Source: Paraburkholderia youngii (GTDB lineage Bacteria > Pseudomonadota > Gammaproteobacteria > Burkholderiales > Burkholderiaceae). Taken from it: a stretch of 64,000 nucleotides of DNA. Shown here piece after piece: positions 1-9,395 of this stretch. The position numbers and the translations under genes were made by a program. The stretch is from NCBI RefSeq assembly GCF_013366925.1, contig NZ_JAALDK010000003.1:62001-126000 (forward strand), given 5' to 3'. Position 1 is the stretch's first letter, and each line of letters begins with the position of its first letter. The notes under the pieces were generated by a model that made no database searches, was not told the DNA's origin, and worked only from the letters and a program-made list of their open reading frames with translations.

Positions 1-154
1 GCTCAAAGAAGGCCTTGGACTGGCTGGCGGTATATGCCCCACCGAAAGATGCGATGACCAGCTGTTGAGCCTGAGCCGATGTAGCTGGCAGAACTGCTGC
101 CAGGACGGTGAACAGGCACGCCCGTGCTTGCTTCGATGTGTTTCCGATTTTCAT
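1..154 (-). CDS. Extracellular solute-binding protein, N-terminus only
   Basis: The first 51 residues of a secreted protein that runs off the left edge. The start is ATG at 154 with a GAGAGAGG ribosome site just upstream. Residues 1-29 form a typical Sec signal peptide (basic start, hydrophobic core, cleavage after SAQA). The mature protein begins QQLVIASFGGAYTASQ, a start seen in periplasmic binding proteins of the polyamine/PotD-like ABC transporter group. It probably delivers the substrate for the adjacent minus-strand amidase and hydrolase genes; the gap to the amidase stop is 53 bases. Ligand unknown because the binding domain is outside the window. Confidence 0.75.
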   Translation of the reverse strand, partial: MKIGNTSKQARACLFTVLAAVLPATSAQAQQLVIASFGGAYTASQSKAFFE

Positions 155-207
155 ACATACCTCTCTCGACGATACGTTAAGGGTCATTGTCACGAGCTAG
201 CAGGCGT

Positions 208-1551
208 TTAGACCTGCGCCAAGTCCTTCTCCAAACGCCGGGCCAACTGGAGAACCCACTTGTCGGCACCTGCGGCGCCAACAAGTTGCACACTTACTGG
301 GAGCCCTCTGTCATCCTGTCCTGATGGCAGTGCAACTGCGGGCGCTCCGACGAGGTTGAAAAACGAGGTGTAAAGTGTCAGCGCATTCCCGACGGGACAC
401 AGTTGCTCGCCGATCGGCACCCTGGTGCTCCCGATCTCAGGGGCGACGATTGGACAGGTAGGTGTGAGAACTACGTCGACATTGTCGAACTGGCGCGAGA
501 AGGAGCGTCGATATTCGGTCAGAAGCCTTTGACATTGCACGTAACTCTCAGCGGACAACTGCTGACCTAATATAAAACCACTCCTGATATCGGCACCATA
601 CTTTTCCCCGCACGTCTCGATCAACGGCGAGTGATAGGCGAGCGCCTCGGCGAGCTGGATCGTGAGCGACACTGTTCGAGATTCGGCGGCATCGGGCAAC
701 TCGATCTCGTGAAAACGGGCTCCCAGCCCGCGCAGCGCAGCCAGAGCCGACTCATAACCGGCTCTGACCGAGGGTTGAAGAACGAGAGCTGCGTCGGGCA
801 GTACGCCCACCCGGAGCGACCTTGCGCACTTGACGGGACTGAATGTGTCCAGGTCGGTCAGCCATGCCGTAACAATCGACACGTCGTCCGCGCTTGCAGC
901 AATGATCCCCACGTGGTCCAACGTCCAGCAAAACGGGATTACTCCCGTCGAGTCGAGCAGTCCAAAAGACGGCTTGAATCCGGTGACGCCGCACAGCGCG
1001 GCAGGAACGCGCACTGAGCCGCCGGTATCGGTGCCCAACGCAAATGGCACGATGCCGGCTGCCACAGCTGCGGCGGATCCCCCGCTGGACCCGCCAGCCA
1101 ATCGACTCCGGTCCCACGGGTTGACTGTTGTGCCAGTGAACAGGTTTTCGCCGGTCGCGCCATAGGCAAACTCGTGCATATTCGCTTTGCCAATCAGGAC
1201 AGCGCCAGCATCCGCAAGCTTTCGAACGACTACGGAATCTTCCGTTGGATAGTGCTCCGCATATACCCGGCTCCCGGCCGTTGTCCGGATGCCCGCTGTG
1301 TTGAAAGCATCCTTTGCGACGTAGGGAACGCCGTCCAGCAATCCTAGCGAAGCCCCGCGGCGACGCCGATCATCCGCCGCCGCTGCTTGCTCCCGACCGC
1401 GTTCACTGGTCACGGTTATCAGGCATTTCAGCCATGAATTGGTCGCCTCCGCAAGCGCCAGACTATGCGCGATAAACTCAGACGACGTAGCGTCGCCATT
1501 GGCTAGCACTCGCGACATATCTCTGAGGTTTGTGCCCCGTACCGGTGTCAT
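208..1551 (-). CDS. Amidase signature family hydrolase
   Basis: A full-length (447 residues) amidase signature enzyme that hydrolyses a C-N amide bond in the cytoplasm. The Ser-cisSer-Lys triad is visible: Lys80 in VAKDAF, the cis-serine in GGSSGGS (about 155) and the nucleophile in GTDTGGSVR (Ser179). The ATG at 1551 was chosen because it overlaps the stop of the upstream small gene as ATGA, which implies translational coupling; an in-frame start seven codons further up is less likely. It sits in an operon with an AtzG-like small protein and a creatinase-like enzyme. Family members include GatA, AtzF and indoleacetamide hydrolases, so the substrate cannot be read from sequence. A small amide in the same catabolic route as the deformylase and isomerase at 4-6.7 kb is a reasonable inference. 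Confidence 0.9.
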   Translation of the reverse strand: MTPVRGTNLRDMSRVLANGDATSSEFIAHSLALAEATNSWLKCLITVTSERGREQAAAADDRRRRGASLGLLDGVPYVAKDAFNTAGIRTTAGSRVYAEHYPTEDSVVVRKLADAGAVLIGKANMHEFAYGATGENLFTGTTVNPWDRSRLAGGSSGGSAAAVAAGIVPFALGTDTGGSVRVPAALCGVTGFKPSFGLLDSTGVIPFCWTLDHVGIIAASADDVSIVTAWLTDLDTFSPVKCARSLRVGVLPDAALVLQPSVRAGYESALAALRGLGARFHEIELPDAAESRTVSLTIQLAEALAYHSPLIETCGEKYGADIRSGFILGQQLSAESYVQCQRLLTEYRRSFSRQFDNVDVVLTPTCPIVAPEIGSTRVPIGEQLCPVGNALTLYTSFFNLVGAPAVALPSGQDDRGLPVSVQLVGAAGADKWVLQLARRLEKDLAQV

Positions 1552-1766
1552 GATTGCGTACCCTCGGCCCACGGCGGCGCCACGTCGCCGAGATCTTTTG
1601 CCCGAATCTCCGCAAGGCGCCCGACGAGACTGGACAGGTCCGATACCACGCCGAAACGCGGGTCCACCAGCTCAGTGAGGTCCTTTTCGGTCCAGCGACT
1701 GCCGAAGAACTCCCGGTTGACCGCGATGAGGGTCTTCAGTGCGATTCCATCAGCCATAATCTTCAC
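1548..1766 (-). CDS. Small AtzG/GatC-like partner of the amidase
   Basis: A 72-residue acidic, helical protein placed between the creatinase-like gene and the amidase. Its stop overlaps the amidase start (ATGA at 1548-1551), and its GTG start at 1766 overlaps the stop of the upstream gene; an ATG at 1757 is an alternative start. Small AtzG or GatC-like proteins often accompany amidase signature enzymes and stabilise them as a subunit. Size, position and coupling fit that role, but no diagnostic motif is visible, so the assignment rests mainly on context. Confidence 0.5.
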   Translation of the reverse strand: MKIMADGIALKTLIAVNREFFGSRWTEKDLTELVDPRFGVVSDLSSLVGRLAEIRAKDLGDVAPPWAEGTQS

Positions 1767-2905
1767 GCCACCGCCAGCTCGCGAGGATAGTTGGTCAGGT
1801 ATTCGAAGCCATCCGTCGTAACAACTATCGAATCGCCGACTCGCCCGCCAAACTCGCCTTCGATGGTAATGCCGCCATCGACGGCGAACGTCATGCCTGC
1901 CTCAAGCGTGCGCTGTTCGCCGCGCTTGAGCTCTGGCGTTTCGAGGAACGAATATCCGATCGAACGTCCGGTGCGATATCCCGGCGCAAAGCCCGCGTCC
2001 TTGTACACCTGCTCAGCAGCCGCATTCACATCTTCGCACCGTACTCCGGGCCTGATCTGCGCCAGTGCCGCCTGTTGCGCCGCTACCGCCGCTTCGTAGA
2101 CGCGAGCCTGCTCGTCGGTCACCGACCCAACGAAGAACTCGCGGTCGAATCCAAGCTTGTAGTTCTTGAAGTTGGCGATTCCGCAGAAACACAAATACAC
2201 CGGGTCGCCTCGCTTTAACGTGCGAACCGAGGATCTGCGGTGCACGAGGCAGACGTCGCGCCCCGACTGGAGGATCTGCAGGTTGTAAATGGTCGGGGAC
2301 ACAAATCTGTCCTTGTGCTCATCCAGGAATGACGCTGCTTTACGCGTTCCGGCGGCGACGACAGCCAACGCGATTTCATATTCGGGTACGCCTTCCCGGA
2401 TCACCTGTTTCGCTGCTTCGACCATTGCCACTGCAACGTGACCTGCCTGCTTCATCGTGGCGATTTCGCTCGAGGTCTTGATCGTCCGAAGATCGAGGAT
2501 GATCTGACCAACATCGACAATGTGGTCCGCATCGACAAGCAGCGCCGCTGCCACGAGCGGCGGCATCTTTGCGCGCTCGACACCGAGGCGTTTAACCTTT
2601 GACGCCGCGAGCACTTCCCGCAGCGGCTTGCGCCACTCGTCGTCAATGCCGTCACACCAGGGACGGATGTCCTTGATCCATGTCATCAGCGAGCACATCT
2701 CCGATTCCATCAGAGGAGTAATCAGCACCGGGTCGCGATCTTGCGGAACGACCAGCAAAGTTGGCCTGCCGAAATCCATTCCAAGGTAGTTCCAGAAGCC
2801 GCCGAAATAGGCCACTGCATCGGGGTCGCTGATCAGAGCAACGTCAATATTCGCGACGCGGAGTGCATCGCGCAGTTTGCTTACCCGGCCTTTGTATTCG
2901 CTCAC
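1763..2905 (-). CDS. Creatinase-like M24 family hydrolase
   Basis: 380 residues with an N-terminal creatinase/prolidase domain (about 1-135) and a C-terminal pita-bread M24 domain (about 145-380). The five metal ligands of true aminopeptidases are not found where expected: the first Asp position reads YLCFCG, the His region reads GRSIGYSF, and the last Glu region reads GRVGDS. Instead His222 in LVHRRS lines up with the catalytic His of creatinase, so this is probably a metal-free amidinohydrolase or related C-N hydrolase (creatinase or ectoine hydrolase type) and not a peptidase. GTG start at 2905 with GGAGGAAC upstream. First gene of the minus-strand operon with the AtzG-like and amidase genes. 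Confidence 0.75.
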   Translation of the reverse strand: MSEYKGRVSKLRDALRVANIDVALISDPDAVAYFGGFWNYLGMDFGRPTLLVVPQDRDPVLITPLMESEMCSLMTWIKDIRPWCDGIDDEWRKPLREVLAASKVKRLGVERAKMPPLVAAALLVDADHIVDVGQIILDLRTIKTSSEIATMKQAGHVAVAMVEAAKQVIREGVPEYEIALAVVAAGTRKAASFLDEHKDRFVSPTIYNLQILQSGRDVCLVHRRSSVRTLKRGDPVYLCFCGIANFKNYKLGFDREFFVGSVTDEQARVYEAAVAAQQAALAQIRPGVRCEDVNAAAEQVYKDAGFAPGYRTGRSIGYSFLETPELKRGEQRTLEAGMTFAVDGGITIEGEFGGRVGDSIVVTTDGFEYLTNYPRELAVA

Positions 2906-3276
2906 AGTTCCTCCGTCTCGTTAGCTGTATGCAGCAAGTACACAGCTCCACTCTAGGAACAACAATTTTCACTGTCAAGTACGGGATTCGTCTAGGATAA
3001 GCACTGTATTCAACCGACGGAATCGGTTTGATAAACGCAGAAATCTTGTTTTGGTTCCGTCACTTAATGCAGAATCACGTCAAGCGCCCCCTGTAACCCA
3101 CGGCGCGCGGACCTATAAGTGAAAATTATTTCCCACTATCGCAGATCTCGACTAGTCTGTTGCTGTGTACAGGTTGCGTATAGCTGTGGCTTGTAGTTAT
3201 CATTGGGCACACGCCGCGCTGGTGCGGCACTGACCGGACGCTCCATCACCGCAACAGCGTCCAGCGAGGAACATCA
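2906..3276. promoter_or_regulatory. Divergent control region with an inverted repeat
   Basis: A 371-base AT-rich gap between the minus-strand hydrolase operon and the plus-strand GntR gene; both promoters must lie here. It contains an inverted repeat AACCGA-n5-TCGGTT at 3012-3028, of the size bound by GntR-family dimers. The link to the GntR protein is inferred from position only. Confidence 0.4.
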
Positions 3277-3981
3277 ATGGCACGCGTGGTTAAATTGAAG
3301 GGCCAAACGCCGCGACCGGCAGCCAAAGCCACGGCTCCTCGTGGCCAGGCGTCTGACATCTACCTGACAGTTCGCGATCGCATCTGTAGTCTCCACTATC
3401 CGCCGGGCACCTTCCTCGGAGAAAACGTGCTGGCTGAAGAATTTCAGGTGAGCCGTACGCCCATTCGTCAGGTGTTGCAGCGACTTGAATATGAAGGCCT
3501 AGTCGAAACGAAAAACGGCGTCGGGACGATTGTTAGTGGGGTCGATTTCCGCGAGTACAGGGACACGTACAATTTCCGCCTGCGATTGAGCGAGATGCTG
3601 GGAGATTTTTGCTCGCCGCTCGACGCCCCACAGGCGCTTGAGCGCATTGAAAGCCTCATCCCCCGAGCCAACGCGTTACTAAACGGTCCCAGGAATTTCG
3701 ATGAGTTCTGGTCGGTCTTGCATGAGTTACATTTCGCGATCAATGAGCTGATCAGAAATAAGGAGCTGAGGCAGACGCACGACAGGTGCTATTTTCAGGC
3801 ATCACGCGTTTGGTACAACTTTGTCAGAGACCTCTGGGAAGAGGAGGTTGAATACCTTAACCGAGAACTCGAAGAGTGCTGCCGCGCGCTGCGCGCCGCC
3901 GATATGCGTGCTCTAGGCCTGGTTCAGCGGAACTACATTTCATTTGGACTCGCGCGAATCGCCCGCTTCATTACGGGTTAG
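3277..3981 (+). CDS. GntR family transcriptional regulator (FadR/FCD type)
   Basis: 234 residues. The winged helix-turn-helix is at about residues 25-92 (YPPGTFLGENVLAEEF then VSRTPIRQVLQRLEYEGLV), followed by an all-helical FCD-like ligand domain. ATG start at 3277 with GAGGA upstream. It is transcribed away from the amidase operon and precedes the isomerase gene by 72 bases, so it probably controls both directions in response to a pathway intermediate. The effector is unknown. Confidence 0.85.
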   Translation: MARVVKLKGQTPRPAAKATAPRGQASDIYLTVRDRICSLHYPPGTFLGENVLAEEFQVSRTPIRQVLQRLEYEGLVETKNGVGTIVSGVDFREYRDTYNFRLRLSEMLGDFCSPLDAPQALERIESLIPRANALLNGPRNFDEFWSVLHELHFAINELIRNKELRQTHDRCYFQASRVWYNFVRDLWEEEVEYLNRELEECCRALRAADMRALGLVQRNYISFGLARIARFITG

Positions 3982-4053
3982 GCCACCCCTCCATCGCTGC
4001 AGGCGTCAAGAACATCTCCCTCATTTGCAATCCTATATAAAGGAGTACGTATT

Positions 4054-4806
4054 GTGAGCAACCTTGTTGAATTCAAGGCTGAGTTTGACCAGGGCCGACA
4101 CAATCGCGCCAAGGCAGGCTTTGTGCTGCTCGCGACCGAGCAAACGATCGAAGATGACATGTTCACCCTTCTCCCGAAAGGCGTCGGAATCCATTTCACG
4201 CGAGTCCCCAATCCTGACAGCATCACGCGGCAATCCCTCGACAACATTGCTAGCAGTCTCGCCGAGTCTGCGGCGCGGATTCTTCCGGACGGCAGTCTAG
4301 ATGTTATTTGCTACGGCTGCACGTCTGGAAGTCTGGTTGTCGGCGAAAAGAAGGTCTTTGCAGAATTGTCGCGAGGCGCCCCGAATGCAAAGACGACAAG
4401 CATGGTAACAGCCGTCATTCGCGGTCTGCGGGCGGTCGGCGCGAGGCGTATCGTCATCGGCACGCCGTATCTGGACGAAATCAACGAGATGGAGAAAATC
4501 TACCTCGAAAACGAGGGCTTCGAAGTTCTGGCAATCCATGGCCTCCAGCTCGAAAAAGACAGCGACATGGTGCGCGTGACTCCGAATAGCATTGCGCAAA
4601 TGGCGCTGTATCTCGACCGTCCGGACGCTGATGCAATCTTCATTAGTTGTGGGGCACTCAGATCGATCGAAGTCATCGAAGAGATCGAGCAAATAACCGA
4701 CAAGCCCGTCATTACAAGTAATCAGGCTGTTGCGTGGGATGTTATGCGACTCGCTGGCATCCAGGACCGCATCAGGGGCTTCGGACGGCTGCTGTCCGAG
4801 CACTAG
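4054..4806 (+). CDS. Maleate isomerase / Asp-Glu racemase superfamily enzyme
   Basis: 250 residues with the two-cysteine layout of the maleate cis-trans isomerase, arylmalonate decarboxylase and hydantoin racemase group: Cys89 in CYGCTSGS and Cys199 in FISCGALR. GTG start at 4054, with AAGGAG at 4040-4045. These cytosolic enzymes act on small dicarboxylates or alpha-substituted acids through a cysteine nucleophile. Next to an amidase and a deformylase-family gene, isomerisation of maleate (or a substituted maleate) to the fumarate form is the most attractive role. Racemase or decarboxylase activity is not excluded. Confidence 0.75.
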   Translation: MSNLVEFKAEFDQGRHNRAKAGFVLLATEQTIEDDMFTLLPKGVGIHFTRVPNPDSITRQSLDNIASSLAESAARILPDGSLDVICYGCTSGSLVVGEKKVFAELSRGAPNAKTTSMVTAVIRGLRAVGARRIVIGTPYLDEINEMEKIYLENEGFEVLAIHGLQLEKDSDMVRVTPNSIAQMALYLDRPDADAIFISCGALRSIEVIEEIEQITDKPVITSNQAVAWDVMRLAGIQDRIRGFGRLLSEH

Positions 4807-4942
4807 GCAACACTCGAGCGGTAGCCGGAGGTCTGTTTCGCATGGTGGGATTGATGCCGGTGTGACGACGAAATTGCTATCTTTTTCCGACTTTCATCGG
4901 CATCACAAACCCATCGCATGATTTTTGACCAGGCAAAATCCG

Positions 4943-5953
4943 ATGACACGACCTCGACCAACCATCGACTTGCGGGCTCTGGAAGCATTCGTCGCCGTCT
5001 GCGAAACGGGGTCGATGACCGCAGCCGCCAAGCGGCTGCAGGTCAGTCAAAGTGCCATCAGCCAATCAATCGCATCCCTCGAACGCGAGCAGAGCACGGA
5101 GCTTTTGGACCGGGAGAGCCGGCCGCCCCGGCCCAATCTCGCCGGCCGCGCTCTGCTCAAGCTCGCCGAGCCCCTGTTGAAGCAGGCACAAGATGTCAGC
5201 AGCAAGCTTAGGGACACGTCGCGAGGCGAGACGCTGCCGGTTCGACTTGGATGCGTTGACTCGTTCGCTGCCACCGTCGGTCCGGAGCTGATTCGCGCCG
5301 TGTCCGGATCAACCCGTCAAATTGAAATGTGGTCTGGGCTTACGCCAGCCCTTTCAGCGCAAATTCATCAGCGCGAGGTTGACGTCGTGGTTTGCACTCA
5401 GACCACAATTACCGACACACGACTGGTCGAAGTTCCGCTTTTATCAGAGGCTTTTCTCGCGGTCGCTTCTCGCCGCTGGTTCGAGAGGCATAAGGGAGCA
5501 AATCCCGAATGGGGAAGCCTGGCTGCCGAACTGCCGCTGATTCGATACACGGCGCGTTCAGTAATTGGGCAGCAGATTGAGCGGTTAGCTCGACATCTGA
5601 ATATCGGCAGCGCTCGTCATTACGAATTCGATGCGACGGACCCGCTGCTGAGCCTTGTCAGCGCAAACCTCGGTTTTGCCATTTCCACACCGCTCTGCCT
5701 TTGGCAAGCGCGCCACTATCTTGACACTTTAGTCGTATTTCCTCTTCCCAGGAGCCATCTCAGTCGGCGGGATTTTTTCATTTTGCACAGGCGTGGCGAG
5801 TGGGACGAACTCGTGGACCAGATCTCGGCTCTTACCGGAAACGTCCTCGACGAGCTGATCCGTCCAGCGCTCAAAAAACTGTTACCGCAGATGCCTGCGA
5901 CCGCGCTACAACAGTCAAACATAATAAAGGCTCATCGTGACAAAAGTATATGA
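4943..5953 (+). CDS. LysR family transcriptional regulator
   Basis: 336 residues. N-terminal LysR helix-turn-helix at about residues 8-68 (LEAFVAVCETGSMTAAAKRL followed by VSQSAISQSIASLE), then a periplasmic-binding-protein-like effector domain. ATG at 4943 preferred; an in-frame TTG lies 18 bases upstream. The 3' end overlaps the next gene by 17 bases, so the two are co-translated. It probably activates the deformylase gene and perhaps the whole locus; the inducer is unknown. Confidence 0.85.
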   Translation: MTRPRPTIDLRALEAFVAVCETGSMTAAAKRLQVSQSAISQSIASLEREQSTELLDRESRPPRPNLAGRALLKLAEPLLKQAQDVSSKLRDTSRGETLPVRLGCVDSFAATVGPELIRAVSGSTRQIEMWSGLTPALSAQIHQREVDVVVCTQTTITDTRLVEVPLLSEAFLAVASRRWFERHKGANPEWGSLAAELPLIRYTARSVIGQQIERLARHLNIGSARHYEFDATDPLLSLVSANLGFAISTPLCLWQARHYLDTLVVFPLPRSHLSRRDFFILHRRGEWDELVDQISALTGNVLDELIRPALKKLLPQMPATALQQSNIIKAHRDKSI

Positions 5954-6731
5954 TTTGACGCGAGGGAACGCCCCGCTACTTATTTCGATTCCCCATCTCG
6001 GGACAAGCATCCCAGACGACCTACGAGAGAAATACACCGACTCCGCGCTAAGGCTTTCCGACACTGACTGGCATCTCGACAAACTCTACGAGTTCGCGCA
6101 TAAGCTCGGGGCGACGGTCACGAGTGCGCACTTGTCCCGCTATGTCATCGATTTGAACAGACCATCTTCTGACGAGAATCTTTATCCCGGGCAACAGACC
6201 ACCGGCTTATGTCCGGAACAGACGTTCCGTGGCGAGACTGTCTATCGCGATAGGCAGACTCCGACGGCAGATGAAAAGAATTTGCGAGTAAAGTCATACT
6301 GGCAACCGTACCATGATCGCCTTGCAGAAGAACTGCGTCGACTTCGCGAGGAACATCCGCATGTACTTCTGTGGGAAGCGCATTCGATTGCGAGCGTTCT
6401 ACCGCGGCTGTTCCAGGGCAAACTCCCAGATCTGAACATCGGAACGCAGGACGGCCGCACTGCGGCCGATTCGGTACTTCAAGCTGCAATCAATGCAACA
6501 GCGGAAAGCGGGTATTCCTGGATTAGCAACGGCCGATTCAAGGGCGGGTTTATCACCCGTCATTACGGAGTGCCGTCATCCGGTATCCATGCCATCCAGC
6601 TTGAGATGTGTCAGAGTACTTACATGGACGAAGATCTTCCGTTTCACCTAATCCCGGATCGCGCGCGGCTGGTTATACCAACATTGGAAACAATGGTCGG
6701 TAGGTCACTGGATGCAGTCAGTGCATTGTGA
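5937..6731 (+). CDS. N-formylglutamate amidohydrolase family protein
   Basis: 264 residues. The N-terminal LLISIPHLGTSIPDDL, the DTDWHLDKLYEFA segment and YVIDLNRPS are characteristic of the HutG/N-formylglutamate deformylase family, Zn-dependent cytosolic enzymes that release formate from N-formyl amino acids. GTG start at 5937 inside the end of the LysR gene, with AAAGG just before it. No other hut genes are present, so histidine breakdown is unlikely. It more probably removes a formyl or similar acyl group in the same route as the amidase and isomerase. Confidence 0.8.
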   Translation: MTKVYDLTRGNAPLLISIPHLGTSIPDDLREKYTDSALRLSDTDWHLDKLYEFAHKLGATVTSAHLSRYVIDLNRPSSDENLYPGQQTTGLCPEQTFRGETVYRDRQTPTADEKNLRVKSYWQPYHDRLAEELRRLREEHPHVLLWEAHSIASVLPRLFQGKLPDLNIGTQDGRTAADSVLQAAINATAESGYSWISNGRFKGGFITRHYGVPSSGIHAIQLEMCQSTYMDEDLPFHLIPDRARLVIPTLETMVGRSLDAVSAL

Positions 6732-6792
6732 GATCGTCCCGTTGCGATATTCAAAAAAGCGTCCGGCCACTGCAATGTCAAATCGATGTGGG

Positions 6793-6900
6793 CAAGCAGC
6801 GAAGGCCCAATTACCGGAACTCGCTGTCCTAAAGCACCTGTTCGCAAAGACGTCGGCTCAGGTGAACAATCGCGCTGAAAATAGTCACCCGCCCACGCGC
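6793..6900 (+). mobile_element. IS6 family transposase remnant
   Basis: About 36 codons matching the DDE-domain stretch of the larger IS6-like copy at 9.4-10 kb: ELAVLKHLF here against ELANIKHVF there, and QVNNRAENSH against RVNNRAENSH. No start and no rest of the gene; a diverged scrap between the deformylase gene and the Tn3 remnant. Confidence 0.7.
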
Positions 6901-6991
6901 CACAATGCGGGGTTTCCGCGAGCGACGTCGCAGGCAGGCAGCGTGCCATGGAACAGAGGCCTAGCCGGGATTCGTAAAAATCCGCCACGGC

Positions 6992-7884
6992 CTAAGCGGC
7001 TGATTTGAATGCGAAATCGATAGTCGAATCGAGCGGTGGGACGGAGCGCAAGAGATCCAGCAGATAGTCCCCGAACCGGTTGATGTGCTCGCGCCGGTAC
7101 GGCGACAGCACCTTGAGGACCTCGGCATCGACCGGATGCCCCTTTTCCTGCAGTTCCTTCAGCTTGCGCGACATCCACTGCACGTTGTACAGGATCACCA
7201 TGTTCGCGACGAGGTGGTTGTACTTGATCACTTTGCGCTGCTCGTGTCGGACGTTTTCGGCGATCACGCCTTCACCACCGAACATCAGCCACTGAGCGAA
7301 GTCGTTGAACTGCTTGCTCTTGTTGGTCGCCGCGTGAATCGTGCGACGCAGGTCCGGCTCATTGAGATATTTCAGCAGGAACAGCGTCCGGATCACGCGC
7401 CCCAGCTCCCGGAATGCGAAGTAGAGCTTGTTTTTTGTGCTCTCCGATCCGAGGCGGCGCAGGATCGTCGACGGCGTCATCCTGCCTGCTTTGATCGACA
7501 CTGCAACGCATCATGTCGGCATAGTGACGTTCGATTAGTGCCCAGTCAATCGCCTGACGGCACAAGCTGTCGATGTGCTTGTATTTGCGCCGTCGGTCCG
7601 CCTTGTACAGCACGAGATCCTTGATGTTGCGCATGCGCGGCATCAGGTTGATGCCCACTACGTACGACAGACCGAAGACCGGACCGCTTTGTGCCTGCGT
7701 ATCGCCGTGGATCGTATCGGGCTTGACGTCGGCGCCGTTCAGGATCAGCCCATCGAGGATGTAGACGGCTTCGTGGACGCCGCACGGGATGAAGTGACTG
7801 AACAGGGCGATGTACATGTCGGATACGTGATAGTAGCCGATCCCGCCGTATCCCCCATAGCGAACGTGATACTCGGACAGCAAC
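6992..7884 (-). pseudogene. tnpA: Tn3 family transposase (TnpA), C-terminal fragment, frameshifted
   Basis: Two minus-strand frames together give about 295 residues of the Tn3-family TnpA C-terminus. The upstream part (7883 to about 7505) has EYHVRYGGYGGIGYYHVSD, IPCGVHEAVYILDG and MPRMRNIKDL; the downstream part (about 7501-6992) has FRELGRVIRTLFLL and FGGEGVIAEN. A frame change near 7503 breaks the gene. The N-terminal two thirds are missing, because the reading joins directly to an integrase fragment at about 7885. Cannot be active. Confidence 0.85.
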
Positions 7885-9291
7885 CTCCCTCAGACACGGC
7901 GTGGTAATGCCGCCGGGTTCGTCGAGATGGCCGATCAGCGGCGTATCCGGTGCCCAGCGTGCGGGGCTCACGGGCAGGCCGCGCTGCATCAGGTACTGGT
8001 CCAACGCAAATCGTGCGAGTGGCGGCAGCACCACCTTGCCAGCCTTCGCCCCCTTACCGGTGAGGTGAAGCCACCGCTCACCGCGCGTGCCGGTCATGAT
8101 ACTGCCGAGTGTAACGCTGACCAGTTCGCCCCGGTCGCCCAACCGAAATCGAGCAGAAAGCGCAGACGCTGTGCGGCGGGAACCGCCCAGCCATGCGACC
8201 TTTCCAGGCCATCGGCAATCGTGCGGATCAGTTCCCACTCTCCCGCCGTAAAGGCGCGCGAAATGTCCAGCTACCCATTGCGCTGCGCGCCGCGCACCCT
8301 GAGGCCGGCAAACGGATTCGCGAGCACGTAGCGCTGCTCGATCAGCCAGCGAAACATTGCACTCGAAACTGACAGCGCATAGGCGATGGAGTCTGGCGAC
8401 AGCGCGCCCGTGAACGGCCGCCATTCGGACGACGATCGCGGGCGCGCCGGCGCGACCCACCGGGCGCGGGGTGTGGGATGGCGCAGGAAGGCAGGATAAG
8501 CGGTCGCATCCTCGCTCATGAGCGAAGACAGCGCCTTGCCGCGCTCAGCAATCGCCCACAGCAGCAGGCGCTCGGCTTCCCGGCGATAGGCACGCTGAGT
8601 TTCGGCGGCTTCGTGCCGGTCGAGCCAGGCGCTGATCGCCTGATAGTCATTATCGGCCTTGAGCGAACACATCGGCTTCGGTGCGCGGAAGACACCACAC
8701 GAGCCGTCGACGTCATGTGGCACGTGGATGTTTTCCCACGGCACCACAGGCTCCGGCGTCGCCACCACGATCAGCGCGCGGGCGCGTTCGGTGAGCGCCG
8801 GGTGGGCGGCAAAGAAGGTTTCAATGTGCCGTGCGCTGCGCATGCCGAGTCCGTAAATCGTGCGCCACCCAGCGCCGGCGACGAGGGATGCGTACAGTCA
8901 GATCAGCCAGCGTCCGGATGCCATGCTGATGCAGCACGGGGACAACACGGGCTGGCAGCCAGACATCGATCACATCGCTCACCTGTGGTTGTGGGATCTC
9001 AAGCGTTGGCAAGATATCCAGCGCCCGGGTCGCGGCCTTACGGTGATGGGACCGTTCGCCCACCGCGCACTGGAACAGCTGGGCCAGATCGGCGCGATGC
9101 CGGCTGAGGGCGAAACCGACGAGCTGCCGACGAATCCGTCCGATCACGCCGCGCGCAGACTGGCCGCCTTCGAGCGCCTGCGAGCAATAACGTTCGACCG
9201 CCTCGCGAGCGCTGACGCCTGCGTACCACGCGCGCAGCGCGGACAGGGACGCAGGCTCAGGCAAGGACGGGTGCAACGGAACGTTCGGCAT
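7885..9291 (-). pseudogene. Tyrosine integrase of the DUF3701 type, frameshifted and truncated
   Basis: Reading starts at ATG 9291. The first about 150 residues (LRAWYAGVSAREAVERY, SARGVIGRIRRQL) resemble the DUF3701 N-terminal domain of large Burkholderiaceae integrases. A frameshift near 8865 moves the frame to the core-binding part (about 8843-8271, SALFRWL-type segment with FRWLIEQRYVLANPF), and another near 8270 leads into the catalytic part (GERWLHLTGKGAKAGKV). The C-terminus with the HxxR and Tyr is missing, because the sequence changes into Tn3 tnpA at about 7885. A relic of an integrative element or Tn3 cargo. Confidence 0.75.
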
Positions 9292-9395
9292 CCAGAGATT
9301 ATAGGCAACGAGATGGCAGGGGAGCGGCGCGTCAGAGGGGTGGCACGTTTCCCGAAACGGGAGTTTCATCGAAAAATGAAATCCTATCGATAACA

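Noticed and set aside
5937..6731. Histidine utilisation (hut) operon
   Set aside because: Only an N-formylglutamate-deformylase-like gene is present; no hutH, hutU, hutI or hutF homologues nearby.
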